Assembly (NCBI RefSeq): GCF_034190915.1 | Contig: NW_026947507.1 | Location: forward strand, 27,270,001-27,334,000 | Source of the DNA: Cavia porcellus | Taxonomy: Eukaryota; Chordata; Mammalia; Rodentia; Caviidae | Length of the DNA: 64,000 nucleotides | Direction: 5' to 3' | Shown here: positions 1-10,022 of the stretch, piece by piece | Numbering within the stretch: the first letter of the stretch is position 1 | How the letters are laid out: every line of letters starts with the position of its first letter | Notes under the pieces: model-generated | Told to the model about the DNA's origin: nothing | Database searches by the model: none | What the model saw: the letters and a program-made list of their open reading frames with translations, nothing else | Translations under genes and position numbers: made by a program

Positions 1-958
1 TTCTTTGGTGTGCAGATATCTTTATGAATAGTTGAGCAACTCTTCACCCACAGTGTAGTCCCAAGGACCCTCTTTGATTTCCTCTACTATTTTAGTACCT
101 ATGCAAACAATGGTCTTCTAATCTGCACTTAAATTCATTTTCTTAATTTGCATCTATTAAATGTCCTATTTAAATTCATAGCTTTTCATTAAAAAAGCAT
201 AAGCAATGATGTGAGGAAGTCTCCTCTGGAGCCAGTTTTTGTCACCCATAAATTCTTTTTTTATGCTAAATCTCAGATAAAAGTTTCTTTTAGACACACT
301 TCTTCCAGCAAAGTAAAATAAGTTTCATTTTTTAAAAAAACACAAAATGCTTAACATTTGAGGTGTCTTTTTAAAGTAGCACTTAATTATTCATAGTCTA
401 AGCTAAAGCAAAAGAAGTACTATAAAGGTTTAACAACTCTAATTTGAAAATCCAAAATGTAAATGCTTCAAACTATGAAGATTTCGTGTTGACATGTCAT
501 CACACAACAGGAAAGTTCTACACTAGACTCCTCGTCACAAAGTATCATACAAAATTACCTTCATTCATACCCTAAATCCCATAAAGCTATAAGCTAGTTT
601 AGTTGATTAGGTGAAAGGCAGAAACCTGACCTTAAAATTGATGAACAGATTAAAAGGTTTCAAAGTGTATTTTTAAGAAAAACATCTTTGATCAACCATT
701 TGTCTTTCATTCTATAATATGGGCCATCTTCATCTGTCAAATGACCAATTATCTCTATTCTTATGGGTGAGTTACCATTTTTGTCCTGTAAAAAAATCCC
801 AAACTTTCTACAGATTCACAAATTTCACAGGATTCCACTCCAAAACATACAAGTATCCCCAAATCTCAACTATGATGTGCTTCTCACTTAAGAAGAGCTC
901 TGTTATTTATTAAGAACTGGTGGTCAATTTAAGGCCAGCTGGATTACATCAGAACAGC
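1..958. other. AT-rich sequence, no feature recognised
   Basis: I see no gene, RNA or recognisable repeat here. Short open frames are scattered and have no codon or motif support. It is most likely old intergenic or intronic DNA. Confidence 0.5.
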
Positions 959-959
959 G

Positions 960-1420
960 GCTGAGCCTAAATGCTCCACCTGAGGAAAATCTCCAGCATA
1001 AATAGAGACGTGGATGAGGAGAAGTTATTGCGTTGAGGTGTTGAAGCACTGTGGGTTCTCCTACTGTTGCTATTTGAGCCATTAGGTTCTCCTGGGTGAC
1101 CTTTGGTCCTTACATTGAGCATTGCTTCCTGGCTCCGGAGAGAAAGGCTTGTGCCACTTGGTCTCCAGGATGAACTCCTCACGCTGGCTTCCTAACATGT
1201 ACTCAACTGTGCTTGTCATAAATTCTGGGTTTTTATCTGGACTCATGTGTGACATTGCTGTGGGATTCAGGCCCTTCGCTAAATATTCTATGTCTTTAGT
1301 GTTGTGAATAGATTTCCTGCATTTTCTTGTGTTAACTCTAGGTGACCATCATAGAAATAATGTAAACTCCGTGTCCTGATTTTAATAGTTCGCTGTACAA
1401 CCCCTGACTACAACAAGCTC
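960..1420 (-). pseudogene. Possible degraded coding sequence, unrecognised
   Basis: Read on the minus strand from about 1,400 down to 965, three successive segments give protein-like translations linked by frame changes. The first runs through a segment with the motif YFYDGHLELTQ (about 1,365-1,315). A one-base shift leads into a segment with EYLAKGLNPTAM and EEFILETKW (about 1,305-1,110). A second shift leads to an open stretch with STPQRN that ends in TAG near 967. A TAG lies just before the first segment, and an AG dinucleotide there could be an old splice acceptor, although the pyrimidine tract is poor. I do not recognise the family. It could be a decayed processed copy or exon, or chance. 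Codon-like composition without the usual AT excess is the main reason for listing it. Confidence 0.3.
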
Positions 1421-1424
1421 ACGT

Positions 1425-2879
1425 AAGATTTTGAGTCTATTCCTTAAATTCTGTTAAACCTCTTTATGCTACTCTCAAAAAAATTATCTTTAGTTAATAT
1501 GTGTAAGGTATCTATAAAAAACATATAAAATTTGCATTTAGAACTGACTTCTACATCTCATTATTCATAGGCAAATATTCAAAAATTTTAAAGAAATTGT
1601 AAATGTGTAATTTCTTTTCACGCATTCCAGATAGAGAATATAAGTTCTGTTCAGAAATATTAGGAAGTGTGTCACCTTTGGTTTAATGATATTTTTCAAA
1701 TGTTTTCTGTGTCAACAGTGAGCCCTAAAAATTGCACGCATTACACACTCACTGATTTTTCTTTCTCTTGTTTATCTACACGATACCTTTAGCCATTTAA
1801 TTTTAACTTTATACATATATGCTTACAAGCTGAGTTTATATTATACACAAAATCTCGGTTTATTTTCTAAATATGTAAAAGCTTATTGATTCCATTTATT
1901 TGTTCATAATGATAATGGCATTACTCTTTTTGACAAGAACATAATAAAGGGTAAAATACAATTTTGAGTTTTAATTTGTATTTAAATAAATTTATCCTAT
2001 TAATCGTGTCTCAGAGGTGTGGATTACTGTAGTGAAGCTTGGGTAGGACAAAACTAAAAGAAGTATTTCATGAAAAATGTATACTGTAGTGTAATGAAGT
2101 TATGCTTACCTTTTAATCTATATTTTGAATCACAGTAATATGCAGCATTGATTTTATATCTAATGTTTGGAACTTTGGCAGTAATTTCTAAAATATGTGG
2201 TTGAGACTTTAAGCAGAAGTTCATAAAAACAAGTTACTGAGTCTAGGTGGTCCACCAATACTTTTGTGGACAGTTTTACACTGGAAACATTAAGTTTTAT
2301 ATTCACCTGGTTTTGTTTTTTAAACAGAACAAATGCAAGTTTATGTTATCAAATGCAAGTCTGTCTTATGATCATATTTGCCACATAATGAGTACTGACC
2401 AAGAGATATTATTTTCATTAAAGTATTTTGTTAAATTTGAGAAAATATTTATCAAATGATCACACAAGTATTCATTCATGAAAACTGAAGTAAAGATTTA
2501 TATTAAAAGAAATAAATATGCTGGATACAAAGATTCCCATTAAACCATGCATACATGGAAATATAAAAGCTACATAGGAACTAACTATATGAAAGAAGAA
2601 AGAGAAAGAGTAGAACTTTTAAGCCACTGTGAAGAGAGTATGGAAATTTCTATATCAGAAGAGCGTATCACTCAAAAATCTGAAATATGAAAGATGTAGT
2701 TAGGGGGAAAATGGTAGGAGGAAGACCAGAATGTTAAGCAACCAGGAACTGGAACACTTTTGTAGTCTATCCAAGAGAATGAGAAAAGATTCGCGTTGTT
2801 AAAGTACAAAATAAGAGAATAGTACTACTTAACTTACAGGAAAAAGTGGCTTATAATGTAGTATAATGAAATATTTTAT
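1425..2879. other. AT-rich sequence, no feature recognised
   Basis: No gene or confident repeat. The A-rich plus strand from about 2,470 onward could be a further decayed upstream part of the ancient L1 that becomes recognisable near 2,880, but I cannot align it by eye. Confidence 0.4.
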
Positions 2880-3367
2880 GCTGAAAATTATATAAATTAA
2901 TTAACAAATTAACAGAAAAAAAACAAACTCTTAAAACTGACTTTAAAAGAAATAGAGAATATACCTAGACTCATGCCATGTACAGAAAGTGAATTAATAA
3001 CCAAGGAGCTACTAACAAAGTGCTTTAGCCTAAGAATATTCACTGTTCAAATTTTGCCAACAGAAAAATAATATATATGAATGCTAAAAACCAGTTCCAA
3101 AACACAAAAGTGGGAGGGACATACCTACTCATCCTAATGTGGGCAGTATATAAGATGCCACAATGGAAGACAGCTCAAGAAAAGACAGTAACTGGACATC
3201 TATTATTAATATAGATACCAATATCATCAGAAAACACTGAAAAATTAAATCAAGTCACATACATGACCCAGTAAGGTTTATCCTAATAATGATTCTGCAT
3301 GTAAAAAATAATCATACTGGGATCACGTCAATCTAAAAGTGGTTATCTATAAAAAGTTCAGTATATA

Positions 3368-3670
3368 CAATCATATGTTACTTAATGATGGTGACACTTT
3401 TTAAGAAATTGGGTGGTAGGTGATTTTTTCATCATTTGATTATTATAGTGTATACTTACATAAATCAGTTGCTTGGTGATTATAGGGCCATTATTTGATG
3501 AGACATCTTAACAGAATCAAAAGTTAATATATATATCCAATTCATGAGGCTAAACCCAGAATAGTTTTACTACTTATAAAACTAGGAGGAAACAATATTT
3601 TATATGTAGTAAAAAAAAAAGCATAACATAGTTGTTATCATCATCGTGAAGTATGTGCAGTGCATGATTG
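3368..3670. mobile_element. Non-autonomous DNA transposon relic with terminal inverted repeats
   Basis: The left end begins caatcatatgttacttaatg. The right end, read in reverse complement, begins ccaatcatgcactgcacat. Both match the inverted-repeat ends of the common mammalian MITE-like family whose consensus starts cagtcatgcgtcgcttaacg. Internal text such as 'tagtgtatacttacataaa' fits that family too. It has no coding capacity, and it sits between blocks of the ancient L1. I am sure of the family resemblance but do not give a family name. Confidence 0.6.
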
Positions 3671-3894
3671 GAAGGGCCATGCTTTATTACAGCTGGCAAT
3701 GAAATAGGTTTGTCTTATAGGATATCTTCCATATATTCAGCTCATCATTTACCAGTTTTCGTTATGTGGTACATGACTATACTTAAAGATGAAAGGTCAA
3801 ATTCTGAATAAGATTCAAAATGACCCAAAGATATCCATTCATTTCTGTACCATTTTGATATAATGTAGTCAGGCAATTAGTAAAAAACATGAAA

Positions 3895-3936
3895 GAAAGG
3901 CATTCAGAATGGAATGAAAGGCATTCAGAATGGAAA
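3895..3936 (+). repeat. Two-copy 21-bp tandem duplication
   Basis: The unit gaaaggcattcagaatggaa(t/a) occurs twice without a gap (3,895-3,915 and 3,916-3,936), differing only at the last base. It lies in the ancient L1 ORF2 just upstream of the remnant of the FADD region and is absent from ordinary L1 sequence, so it is a local slippage duplication. Confidence 0.85.
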
Positions 3937-4073
3937 GAAAGAGGTAAAATTATTTCTATTTTCTAGTATAGGAGAACCTTCAAGAGATCTATGAAAGCAT
4001 CCATTATAATTCACAAACAAGTCCAGTCAGGTTACAGAAGAAAGAGCAGTGTGCAGAAAAAAATCAGCTCTGT

Positions 4074-4200
4074 AAGGTGGTACATGGCTGTCCCAGAGCT
4101 CCAGAAGCGAGGCACAAGGTTCATGAATTTAAGATCAGCCTGATCTGTATAATAAATTTGAAGCCAGTCTGGAATACATAGTGAGACTGAGAGACAGAGA
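4074..4200 (+). mobile_element. B1-like SINE with 29-bp internal tandem duplication
   Basis: This is a 7SL RNA-derived SINE. It starts in a decayed 'ggtggtacatggctgtcccagagct' head and continues through 'ttcatgaatttaagatcagcctg' to 'ggaatacatagtgaga'. The block from 'tttaagatcagcctgatctg' is followed directly by a second 29-bp block starting 'tttgaagccagtctgg'. This is the quasi-dimeric internal duplication typical of B1 in mouse and related rodents. The A-rich tail has become a purine-rich tract (GAGA and GGAA units) up to about 4,255. It inserted into the ancient L1 ORF2. Confidence 0.8.
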
Positions 4201-4255
4201 GACAGAGGAAGAGGAAGAGATGGGGACGGAGGGAGGATGAGGGAGAGGAAGAAAC
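4185..4255 (+). repeat. Purine-rich simple repeat (GA/GGA-rich)
   Basis: A run of gagagacagagagacagagg followed by GGAA/GGGAGG units, almost entirely purine on the plus strand. It directly follows the B1 body and probably grew from its tail. Confidence 0.8.
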
Positions 4256-4659
4256 GAATTGTATTTCTAAACAATGGTAAAGAAAATTTTAAGTAACATT
4301 AAGAAAATGGTTTTATTTTTAATAGCACTGAAAAAATAAAATCTGTAGGAATAAATTCAACAAAATACAAAATTTATACTTTTAAAAGTACAAAGTATTG
4401 TTTAAAGAAATTAAAGATCTAAATAATTGAAAAATGCCCCATGTTTGTGGATTAGAGAATTAATATTGCTAAGATTGCATACTTTAAAAGTTGATCTACA
4501 GATACCAAATAAAGTTCCAACAAATTTCTAGTTGCTTTCTTTACAAATATTCACAAAGTGACATTAAAATCAATATGGAAGCTCATTCAAACAGATTAGC
4601 CAAACCAGTCTAAACCAAGCAACAACAGAGTTGGAAGTCTCACATTTACACATGAAACT

Positions 4660-4662
<3 letters not shown>

Positions 4663-4702
<40 letters not shown>
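4663..4702 (+). repeat. (AC)n microsatellite, 20 units
   Basis: Uninterrupted AC dinucleotides followed by an imperfect 'atacacgcatacaagtg' flank. It lies at the 3' edge of the ancient L1 fragment. Confidence 0.97.
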
Positions 4703-4709
<7 letters not shown>

Positions 4710-4744
4710 CATACAAGTGTATACCCCAAAAGTGGTGAATTTAC

Positions 4745-5835
4745 TCATGAATTGCATCAGCCATTTGAAGCCAGGAATGGACCTGGGACCAGCAGAAACA
4801 CTGACAGCTTGGAATTGGGCAGTAGCAGGATGAAACAAGGCGTCAGGCCTACAAGGACCCTTTGGATGGGATAACAGTGCTGTCCAACTTCAAACATGCT
4901 TTATCTTTCCAAAAAAGGAAACAAGGAAGGAAGGTGACTTTGGTCATCAGGGCCAAGGGGCAAAGTTATTGCTTTCCAGGCTTTGGAAAACGGGGACAGC
5001 GACTCAGTATAGGGGGCCAGGCTGTCCTCACCCAGGCCTCAGAGGGAAGGTGACACCTGGAAGGATGATAGTGTCAGGGGACAAGAGTATTCTGGCCAAA
5101 CAGGATCATTCTCTTATCTTCAAGTCCAATGAAATTACCTTGCCATGTTTTGGACCTTTCAGGGACCTAAAACTGACTTCCTTATTTCTAAAAGTTAAGG
5201 TTTTTGGATTTTTGAGATAGGGTAAATGTATTTTACTGGCAAGAAGACACAAATACTGGAGAAATGTGGGGGATGAGGTGTCACTTTGTAGGCCCAACCC
5301 CCTCTAACCTGCAATTTACAATAGCCCCCCGGTATGCAAGACCGAGGTAGGACAGGAATGCCTGTTCTCAGTGAGATCTCTCACCCTCTGGAAACCATAC
5401 TGTGAGCTGGCTTTGTTTTGCAGAAGTCTTGAGGAAGTGGCTGGCCACCCTTTGTGACACTAACAGCAGACAAATTAACAACATTCTTGAGCTAATGAAT
5501 TTCTTCCTGGGCTAGAGAAGTTAGGAGAACTGGTTGTGATTATTTGCTTCACTTAGATAGTTTAGAATAAACATTGTAGTCTGTCACATTGTAGCTTGTC
5601 ACAAAGAATGCCTTTTCACTACTTAATTATCTGGGCTCTGTGAACTGATCCGGTTTACTATATATGAATCCTAAAATAAAGATTGTGCGTGCAGTACAGT
5701 GCAACGCGGTGCAGGCAGTAAAGGTGCCGTGTCTCTCCTGTCTTCCTTTCCGAGTGCTGCACCCCTCGTGTCCTGATCAGGCGTGTTTGCGTGTTTACCT
5801 TTCCCGGAGTTCAGAGTACCCTAGTTACTCACGAC
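4745..5835 (+). mobile_element. Possible degraded retroviral LTR region
   Basis: This block is clearly less AT-rich than its surroundings and has LTR-like order. A long GC-richer upstream part is followed by a short AT-rich stretch with a polyadenylation signal (aataaag at about 5,676), a GT-rich patch just after it, and a C/T-rich segment ('gtctctcctgtcttcctttcc', 'gagtgctgcacccctcg') that resembles a U5. A small imperfect repeat of 'ttgtagtctgtcac' lies at about 5,573-5,600. I cannot fix the TG/CA ends or a target-site duplication, and there is no primer-binding site or internal region beside it. If real it is a solo LTR. An alternative is a decayed transcript-derived insert. No coding capacity is claimed. 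Confidence 0.3.
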
Positions 5836-5859
5836 AGAGAAATATGAGGACATCACATT

Positions 5860-6225
5860 ATGAAATGAACTGTATACCATTAAACTCATGTGGCACTCTT
5901 CACTGCTAACAAGTCTGCAGCTATTGATAAGATATTTGAAGAGGTAACTAAGTGAGGTTGAAGGGTGGAGCCCTAATCCAATAGGACTGATGTCTTCTTC
6001 AGAAGAGGAGGAGCCATCAGAAAGCATGCCCCTCGGTGCGCCTAGAAAATTAAGGCACAAGGAGAAGGCAGCTCCCTCCAGCAAGAAAAGAACTGAGGCT
6101 TCACCAGATTCCAATCCTGCTGGAGCCTTGATTTTGAACTTCAAACCTGCATATGTGTGAGGTTAAATTTCATTAGTTAAATCACCCAGTTAAAGTATTT
6201 TGTTGTAACGAAACGCCCTAGATAA
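5860..6225 (+). mobile_element. MaLR LTR (MLT1/MST-like), plus strand
   Basis: Old ERVL-MaLR long terminal repeat. Signatures in order are 'gggtggagccctaatccaat' (about 5,966), 'ggcacaaggagaaggcagct', 'gaggcttcaccagattccaatcctgctgg', 'gccttgattttgaacttc', and near the 3' end 'aaatcacccagttaaagtattttgttgtaacg'. These follow the MLT1/MST consensus order. The 5' third is poorly preserved. The stop-free minus-strand frame across it is incidental. Confidence 0.75.
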
Positions 6226-6839
6226 AAGCAGATTATAAAATAATTTTATACAAACTCTTAAAATGTTGCATGGTATAAAAAGCTAAAGGATGTGATAACA
6301 TGTATTTATGTATAAATGAATAACTAACAATGCTAACAGTGGCTATTAGCATTTCTTTTAAAAACGGAAGCAGAACATCATTTTTATTACCATCATTTCA
6401 AGTCAAACTGCCACATCATTGTTAGCCAAAATACCACATAAGTTCCTTAAATTTATTAGAGGTTTTTTAAAAGATTCTGAATTTTAATACTGGGCACAAA
6501 GCATTGTATATCAGTAAATCAGCAGAATCTGGTAGAAGATATAATGTTACAAATCACATAAATTGGAGAATATATCAAAGAATATTGTAAAGAAACTTTA
6601 AATATACCAATGAACACTTACATAAAGGAAAGCTATCCATGTTCTTGGGTATAAAGGTCAAATATTACAGTGTTGACCAGCAGCTTTAATATATTACTAA
6701 TTTAAAATCTCTCAAAAATTTACTTTTAGAACTTGATCTTCTAAATCCATATAGAAAGATAAAAGGTTTAAGGTTTTTATAATTCTGTCACATGCTCAGT
6801 GGTGCTCTTTCCAGCACCTTCACTAACATAGTTATTTTG

Positions 6840-7060
6840 TGTGTACATCAGAACCATTGGGAGTGGAGGTGGCAGCTGTTGAGTCATTGGAGGAGTTTTT
6901 GGCTAAGTCTGGGAGGTTGGAGTGGGACATCAGAATTTGCATTCCTGGGCTGGGGATGCCTGGCTACTGCTAAGGCTCTGGGTTCCATTTCCGATACAAA
7001 AAAAAAAAAAAAAGCACTATTTCTGACAAGTTCCAGGATAAGCTGAGGCTCACTTTAGTT
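6840..7060 (+). mobile_element. hAT/MER5-like DNA transposon relic, split by an ID SINE
   Basis: The segments 'catcagaatttgcattcc' and 'tttctgacaagttccaggataagctga' are adjacent in MER5-type (hAT-Charlie) non-autonomous elements ('agaatctgcatttctaacaagttcccaggtgatgctga'). Here an ID element with a poly(A) tail separates them (6,947-7,015). The left part is decayed. It is short and non-coding. Confidence 0.45.
6947..7015 (+). mobile_element. ID SINE with internal deletion and A16 tail
   Basis: It begins gggctggggat and ends with 'ctctgggttccatttccgatac' followed by 16 A. The head and B-box-side tail of an ID element are present, but most of the A-box-proximal middle is missing or altered. It is inserted in a MER5-like relic. 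Confidence 0.5.
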
Positions 7061-7084
7061 GTAGCAAAGTGATAAAATGTGTAG

Positions 7085-7215
7085 ACCCACAGAGAGGAAA
7101 GATTCAGTCCAAAGTTTCATGTTCTGGTGACAATGTCCTTTAGGCTCTCAGTTTCCTCATCTGTGAAATAATTGAATTGGATCAGATGACCTTTCTGCTG
7201 AACTATTGTGATATC
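7085..7215 (-). mobile_element. MIR-family SINE relic
   Basis: The stretch 'ctctcagtttcctcatctgtgaaataattgaattggatcagatgac' carries the MIR core in the 'cctcagtttcctcatctgtaaaatg' orientation, followed by the 'ggactagatgacct' extension known from MIR/MIR3. Ends are not definable. Confidence 0.65.
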
Positions 7216-8714
7216 ACTTTATAATCAAAGCCTTAAATCACACAGCAAAATATGTTTTGACTATATGTAAACATTAATGTATTACACAATGGTCAGTTGG
7301 ACATTATTGCTTGTTCTGTTTCTATTTCGATTGATCCTTCTCTACTTAAATCATATATACTATTGGAAATCTGGGTGCATTCACATGGTAAAGTGTTTCC
7401 AAAGATGCCTTGTTTCACTGATATGGAAATTTATCTTTTTTTTGCTGAGATTTAGGAAAATAAACATTGTTTCCTAAAGAGTCTTTGGTAATTCTGACAG
7501 ACATAAAGGAAGTACGTTTAGGAATTTCAACTGCTTTTGTATTTATTTGCTGCATTACAATTCTGCACTGTGCCCAAAGCCTGAGAGCAGGTTTTCACTC
7601 CTGCTTTCTCAATAGAATCACAATCCCTTGGGACAGTTTTCCTCGTGCTGAGCTACATCTCAATCAGGAGACAATTCACCGAGGAGACTCAGTTTGAATT
7701 CTCGCTTCATCTAGTCACACTCAATTGAACATAGAGGCCTGTGATCATTAAAGGCCCGGCTTTCTCCTGACAGTTTCATGGCAGCCACCCAAAGTTGCTC
7801 AGTGTCTGAATTACATAGTCCCTTGAAACTGGAGCTATGGACCATGCAGTGGTGTGACCTTTTCCTGTAGGCTTTTTTCCTCTCTGCAGTTTGAAAGGTA
7901 TAGGCACATCAGAGAAATTCCAGTGAGGACAACCATATTATGCAATAGGATAGGAAAGGTCATACCATCCTCCTGATAGTTCAGGAATACTCCTCCACGT
8001 ACTTTCAAATATTTAGGATTTAGAGATCATGGAACTGCATTTGCTTTGTCGTGATTTAAATAGATGTATCATTTGAATATTCAAACTGGTTAATTCTTAT
8101 CCAAAAAAGTATAAACTCCCATTTGCTTTTATTTCTTGAGGCCCAAGTAATGGGTAAAAGCTGTAAAGTGATTATTTTTAATTCATTTCCAAGTGTCATC
8201 CAATGTATTTATTTCAGATTACATGTTTGGTTTCCATTCTTTTAATGGATTCTAGTGTTGGCTATTTCTTAAACTGTTATATTTTTCCTAGTAATTTTCT
8301 AAACTATTATCCCCTGACACAGTTGTGCACTAATGGTTCTCATTTCAATAATCCTTGCATTTACTAAATATAGTAAAGTTATTTCTTACAAAGTTTTGCA
8401 GCCTTGAAGATAGTAAAACCAATATACTTGTAGTAGATGTTTTTCACACAGCAAGGCAGTAAAACTGAGGGAAAAAATGCAGATGTTATACTCATACCTG
8501 AAAAGTCTTTTATGAGAACTTAGAAGTCTAAAAGTCTTGGCCATCCCTACTTCAACATATAATATCTCGTTTATATAATTATTTTTTCCTATGTAGGACA
8601 AAATGGGAATATGCACTTACACATTAGTTTCTTCAGAAAAGAGAAAAGAAGAGATTTTAAGAGATGCAGGGGCCTGTCGCCTGCCCTTTTACTAATTAAG
8701 GGGGTCATTGTTGT
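7216..8714. other. No feature recognised
   Basis: AT-rich single-copy-looking DNA with no repeat or coding signal I can support. Two short overlapping plus-strand frames near 7.3-7.7 kb have no motif support. Confidence 0.5.
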
Positions 8715-8715
8715 T

Positions 8716-8788
8716 CTATACTGGGTATCAAACTGACAACCTCCTGCTTGCCAGGCAGGCACTTAGGTCACTCGGCTAAATCTCCTCC
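8716..8788 (-). mobile_element. ID SINE (older member of a pair)
   Basis: Read in reverse complement it starts 'ggaggagatttagccgag' and runs through 'taagtgcctgcctggcaagc' to 'cagtttgatacccagtata'. This is a tRNA-Ala-derived ID element, more diverged than its right-hand neighbour. The A-rich tail side faces lower coordinates ('gaacaacaatgac' in the sense of the element). Confidence 0.85.
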
Positions 8789-8801
8789 CCTCCCCTTTTG
8801 T

Positions 8802-8874
8802 TAGTACCAGGAATGGAACTCACAACCTCATGCTTGCCAGGCAGGCACTCGTGCCGCTGAGCTAAATCCCCAGA
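8802..8874 (-). mobile_element. ID SINE (younger member of a pair)
   Basis: In reverse complement it reads 'ctggggatttagctcagcgg', then 'cacgagtgcctgcctggcaag', ending 'gttccattcctggtac'. The A-box and B-box blocks of a tRNA-Ala-derived ID element are clear. It lies 13 bases from a second ID in the same orientation, separated by 'taacaaaaggggagggg'-like A/G-rich linker sequence. Confidence 0.9.
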
Positions 8875-8879
8875 CTGTA

Positions 8880-9157
8880 CCTGCTTTTTTATAAGGGTTA
8901 CTTGTAGTAAAAGTAAGAGATGTAGTAGGTTGTGATTCTGTATGATATTGACAAGATAAAAGACTTTGATCCAGTTTTCTTTCTATAAGTTGAAGCTGAA
9001 AATAATAACTACCTTGTGGAAGGATTGTGAGATCTTGCATTCGTAATACTTTCAAGTTTAATCAGCTTATTGCTTCAAAAAACAATGCTATACCAAATGA
9101 ATAGTCTGTTAATAGATTACATAACAGGATATTTCTTAGCATTTTCTCAAAAATCAT

Positions 9158-9193
<36 letters not shown>

Positions 9194-9675
9194 TCAAAAG
9201 AACTATGAGCACATTTGGTAAACACTGACCACACAGCTGAATGCATAATTGAGAAAACTCAAACTCAAGCAAGTTTGACTATATGTTTATAAAAATATCT
9301 GAATTTTGGGAAGATTTTAAAAATTTTACTTCTATTTAATGTAATACAAAGGAAATGTTAAATAAATAATAGCTTTAAATATTATGGCTCTAAGTGAGAT
9401 AAAAAGAAGAGATAAAATGGAGAAAAAGCAATTGCTGTCTGATGTTATCTGAGTCTGATCCCTTAGGAAGACTCATACTTCAGCAAATTTTACAAAGTGG
9501 TATAGGAATTTTATGAAGACAAGTAGTTCTTATAAGTGACCTCGATCCATAAATTAAGTTGCAGATGAACTTTTGGCCTATTTTTCTGTGTATAGACTGT
9601 AAGATGGCTATAATCTGGCTTCCTGGTACATCACTGCATACATCAGAGTCATCTGAGAACAGATCCTGTTCCTTG
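8880..9675. other. No feature recognised apart from a (TA)n tract
   Basis: AT-rich DNA without recognisable repeats or genes, other than the TA microsatellite listed separately. Confidence 0.5.
9161..9192. repeat. (TA)n microsatellite, 16 units
   Basis: Uninterrupted alternating TA from 9,161 to 9,192. Confidence 0.97.
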
Positions 9676-10022
9676 CTGTCTTAGTTACTTTCGCATCACC
9701 GTCACAAAACACCAGCAATCTATAATTTCACCCAAAAAGGTTTATCTGAGCTCACACTTCCACTGTCACCCAGCTTCAAGGAAGGCATGATAGAATCTCC
9801 TGGGCGGAGGAAAGCTAATCACTTCATGGCTACCAGAAAGCATAAAGCGAATAGAGCCAGGGAGAGAGGCAAGCCATTCCAGGTCAGTCCTGCAGTGACC
9901 TGCCTATTTTGACCAGACCCCATATCTAGTAGCAAGCCAGTTGCAATGTCCCCTTTCCCAAAACCCTGCTTGCAACTTTATAAGGTTGTCATAGGACATC
10001 TAGATATAACCTGTAACACCTG
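9676..10022 (-). mobile_element. MaLR LTR (MT/ORR1-like), minus strand
   Basis: The low-coordinate end reads 'cttagttactttcgcatcacc' and the high-coordinate end 'ggacatctagatataacc', the same ends as the paired LTRs at 12.0 and 13.8 kb in reverse orientation. The interior ('gagctcacacttccact', 'gccagggagagaggc') is also of rodent MaLR type. It is a solo LTR as far as can be seen. Confidence 0.6.

Larger units (their letters stand above)
2880..4655 (+). mobile_element. Ancient L1 (L1M-like) ORF2 fragment, interrupted
   Basis: This is a decayed LINE-1 ORF2 on the plus strand, recognisable in three colinear blocks. Block 2,900-3,360 corresponds to the stretch before and into the reverse transcriptase, with old forms of the 'accaatatccctgatgaatatagatgcaaa' and 'ccaagtgggattt' regions. 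Block 3,860-4,000 corresponds to the region around the FADD active-site motif, now read as stop-containing sequence. Block 4,280-4,650 corresponds to the region after the reverse transcriptase, including 'ccatgttcatggatt'-like and 'ttgatctacagat' signatures. A DNA transposon (3,368-3,670) and a B1 SINE (4,074-4,200) lie between the blocks, so this L1 predates both. The fragment ends at a CA microsatellite. No open frame survives; divergence fits a pre-rodent age (inference). Confidence 0.7.

Noticed and set aside
5821..6144. 107-residue minus-strand open frame
   Set aside because: It lies antisense across an MLT1-like LTR and has no protein features.
8716..8874. tRNA genes
   Set aside because: A- and B-box-like blocks are present, but these are ID SINEs derived from tRNA-Ala with altered tails and no cloverleaf or anticodon arm that would function.
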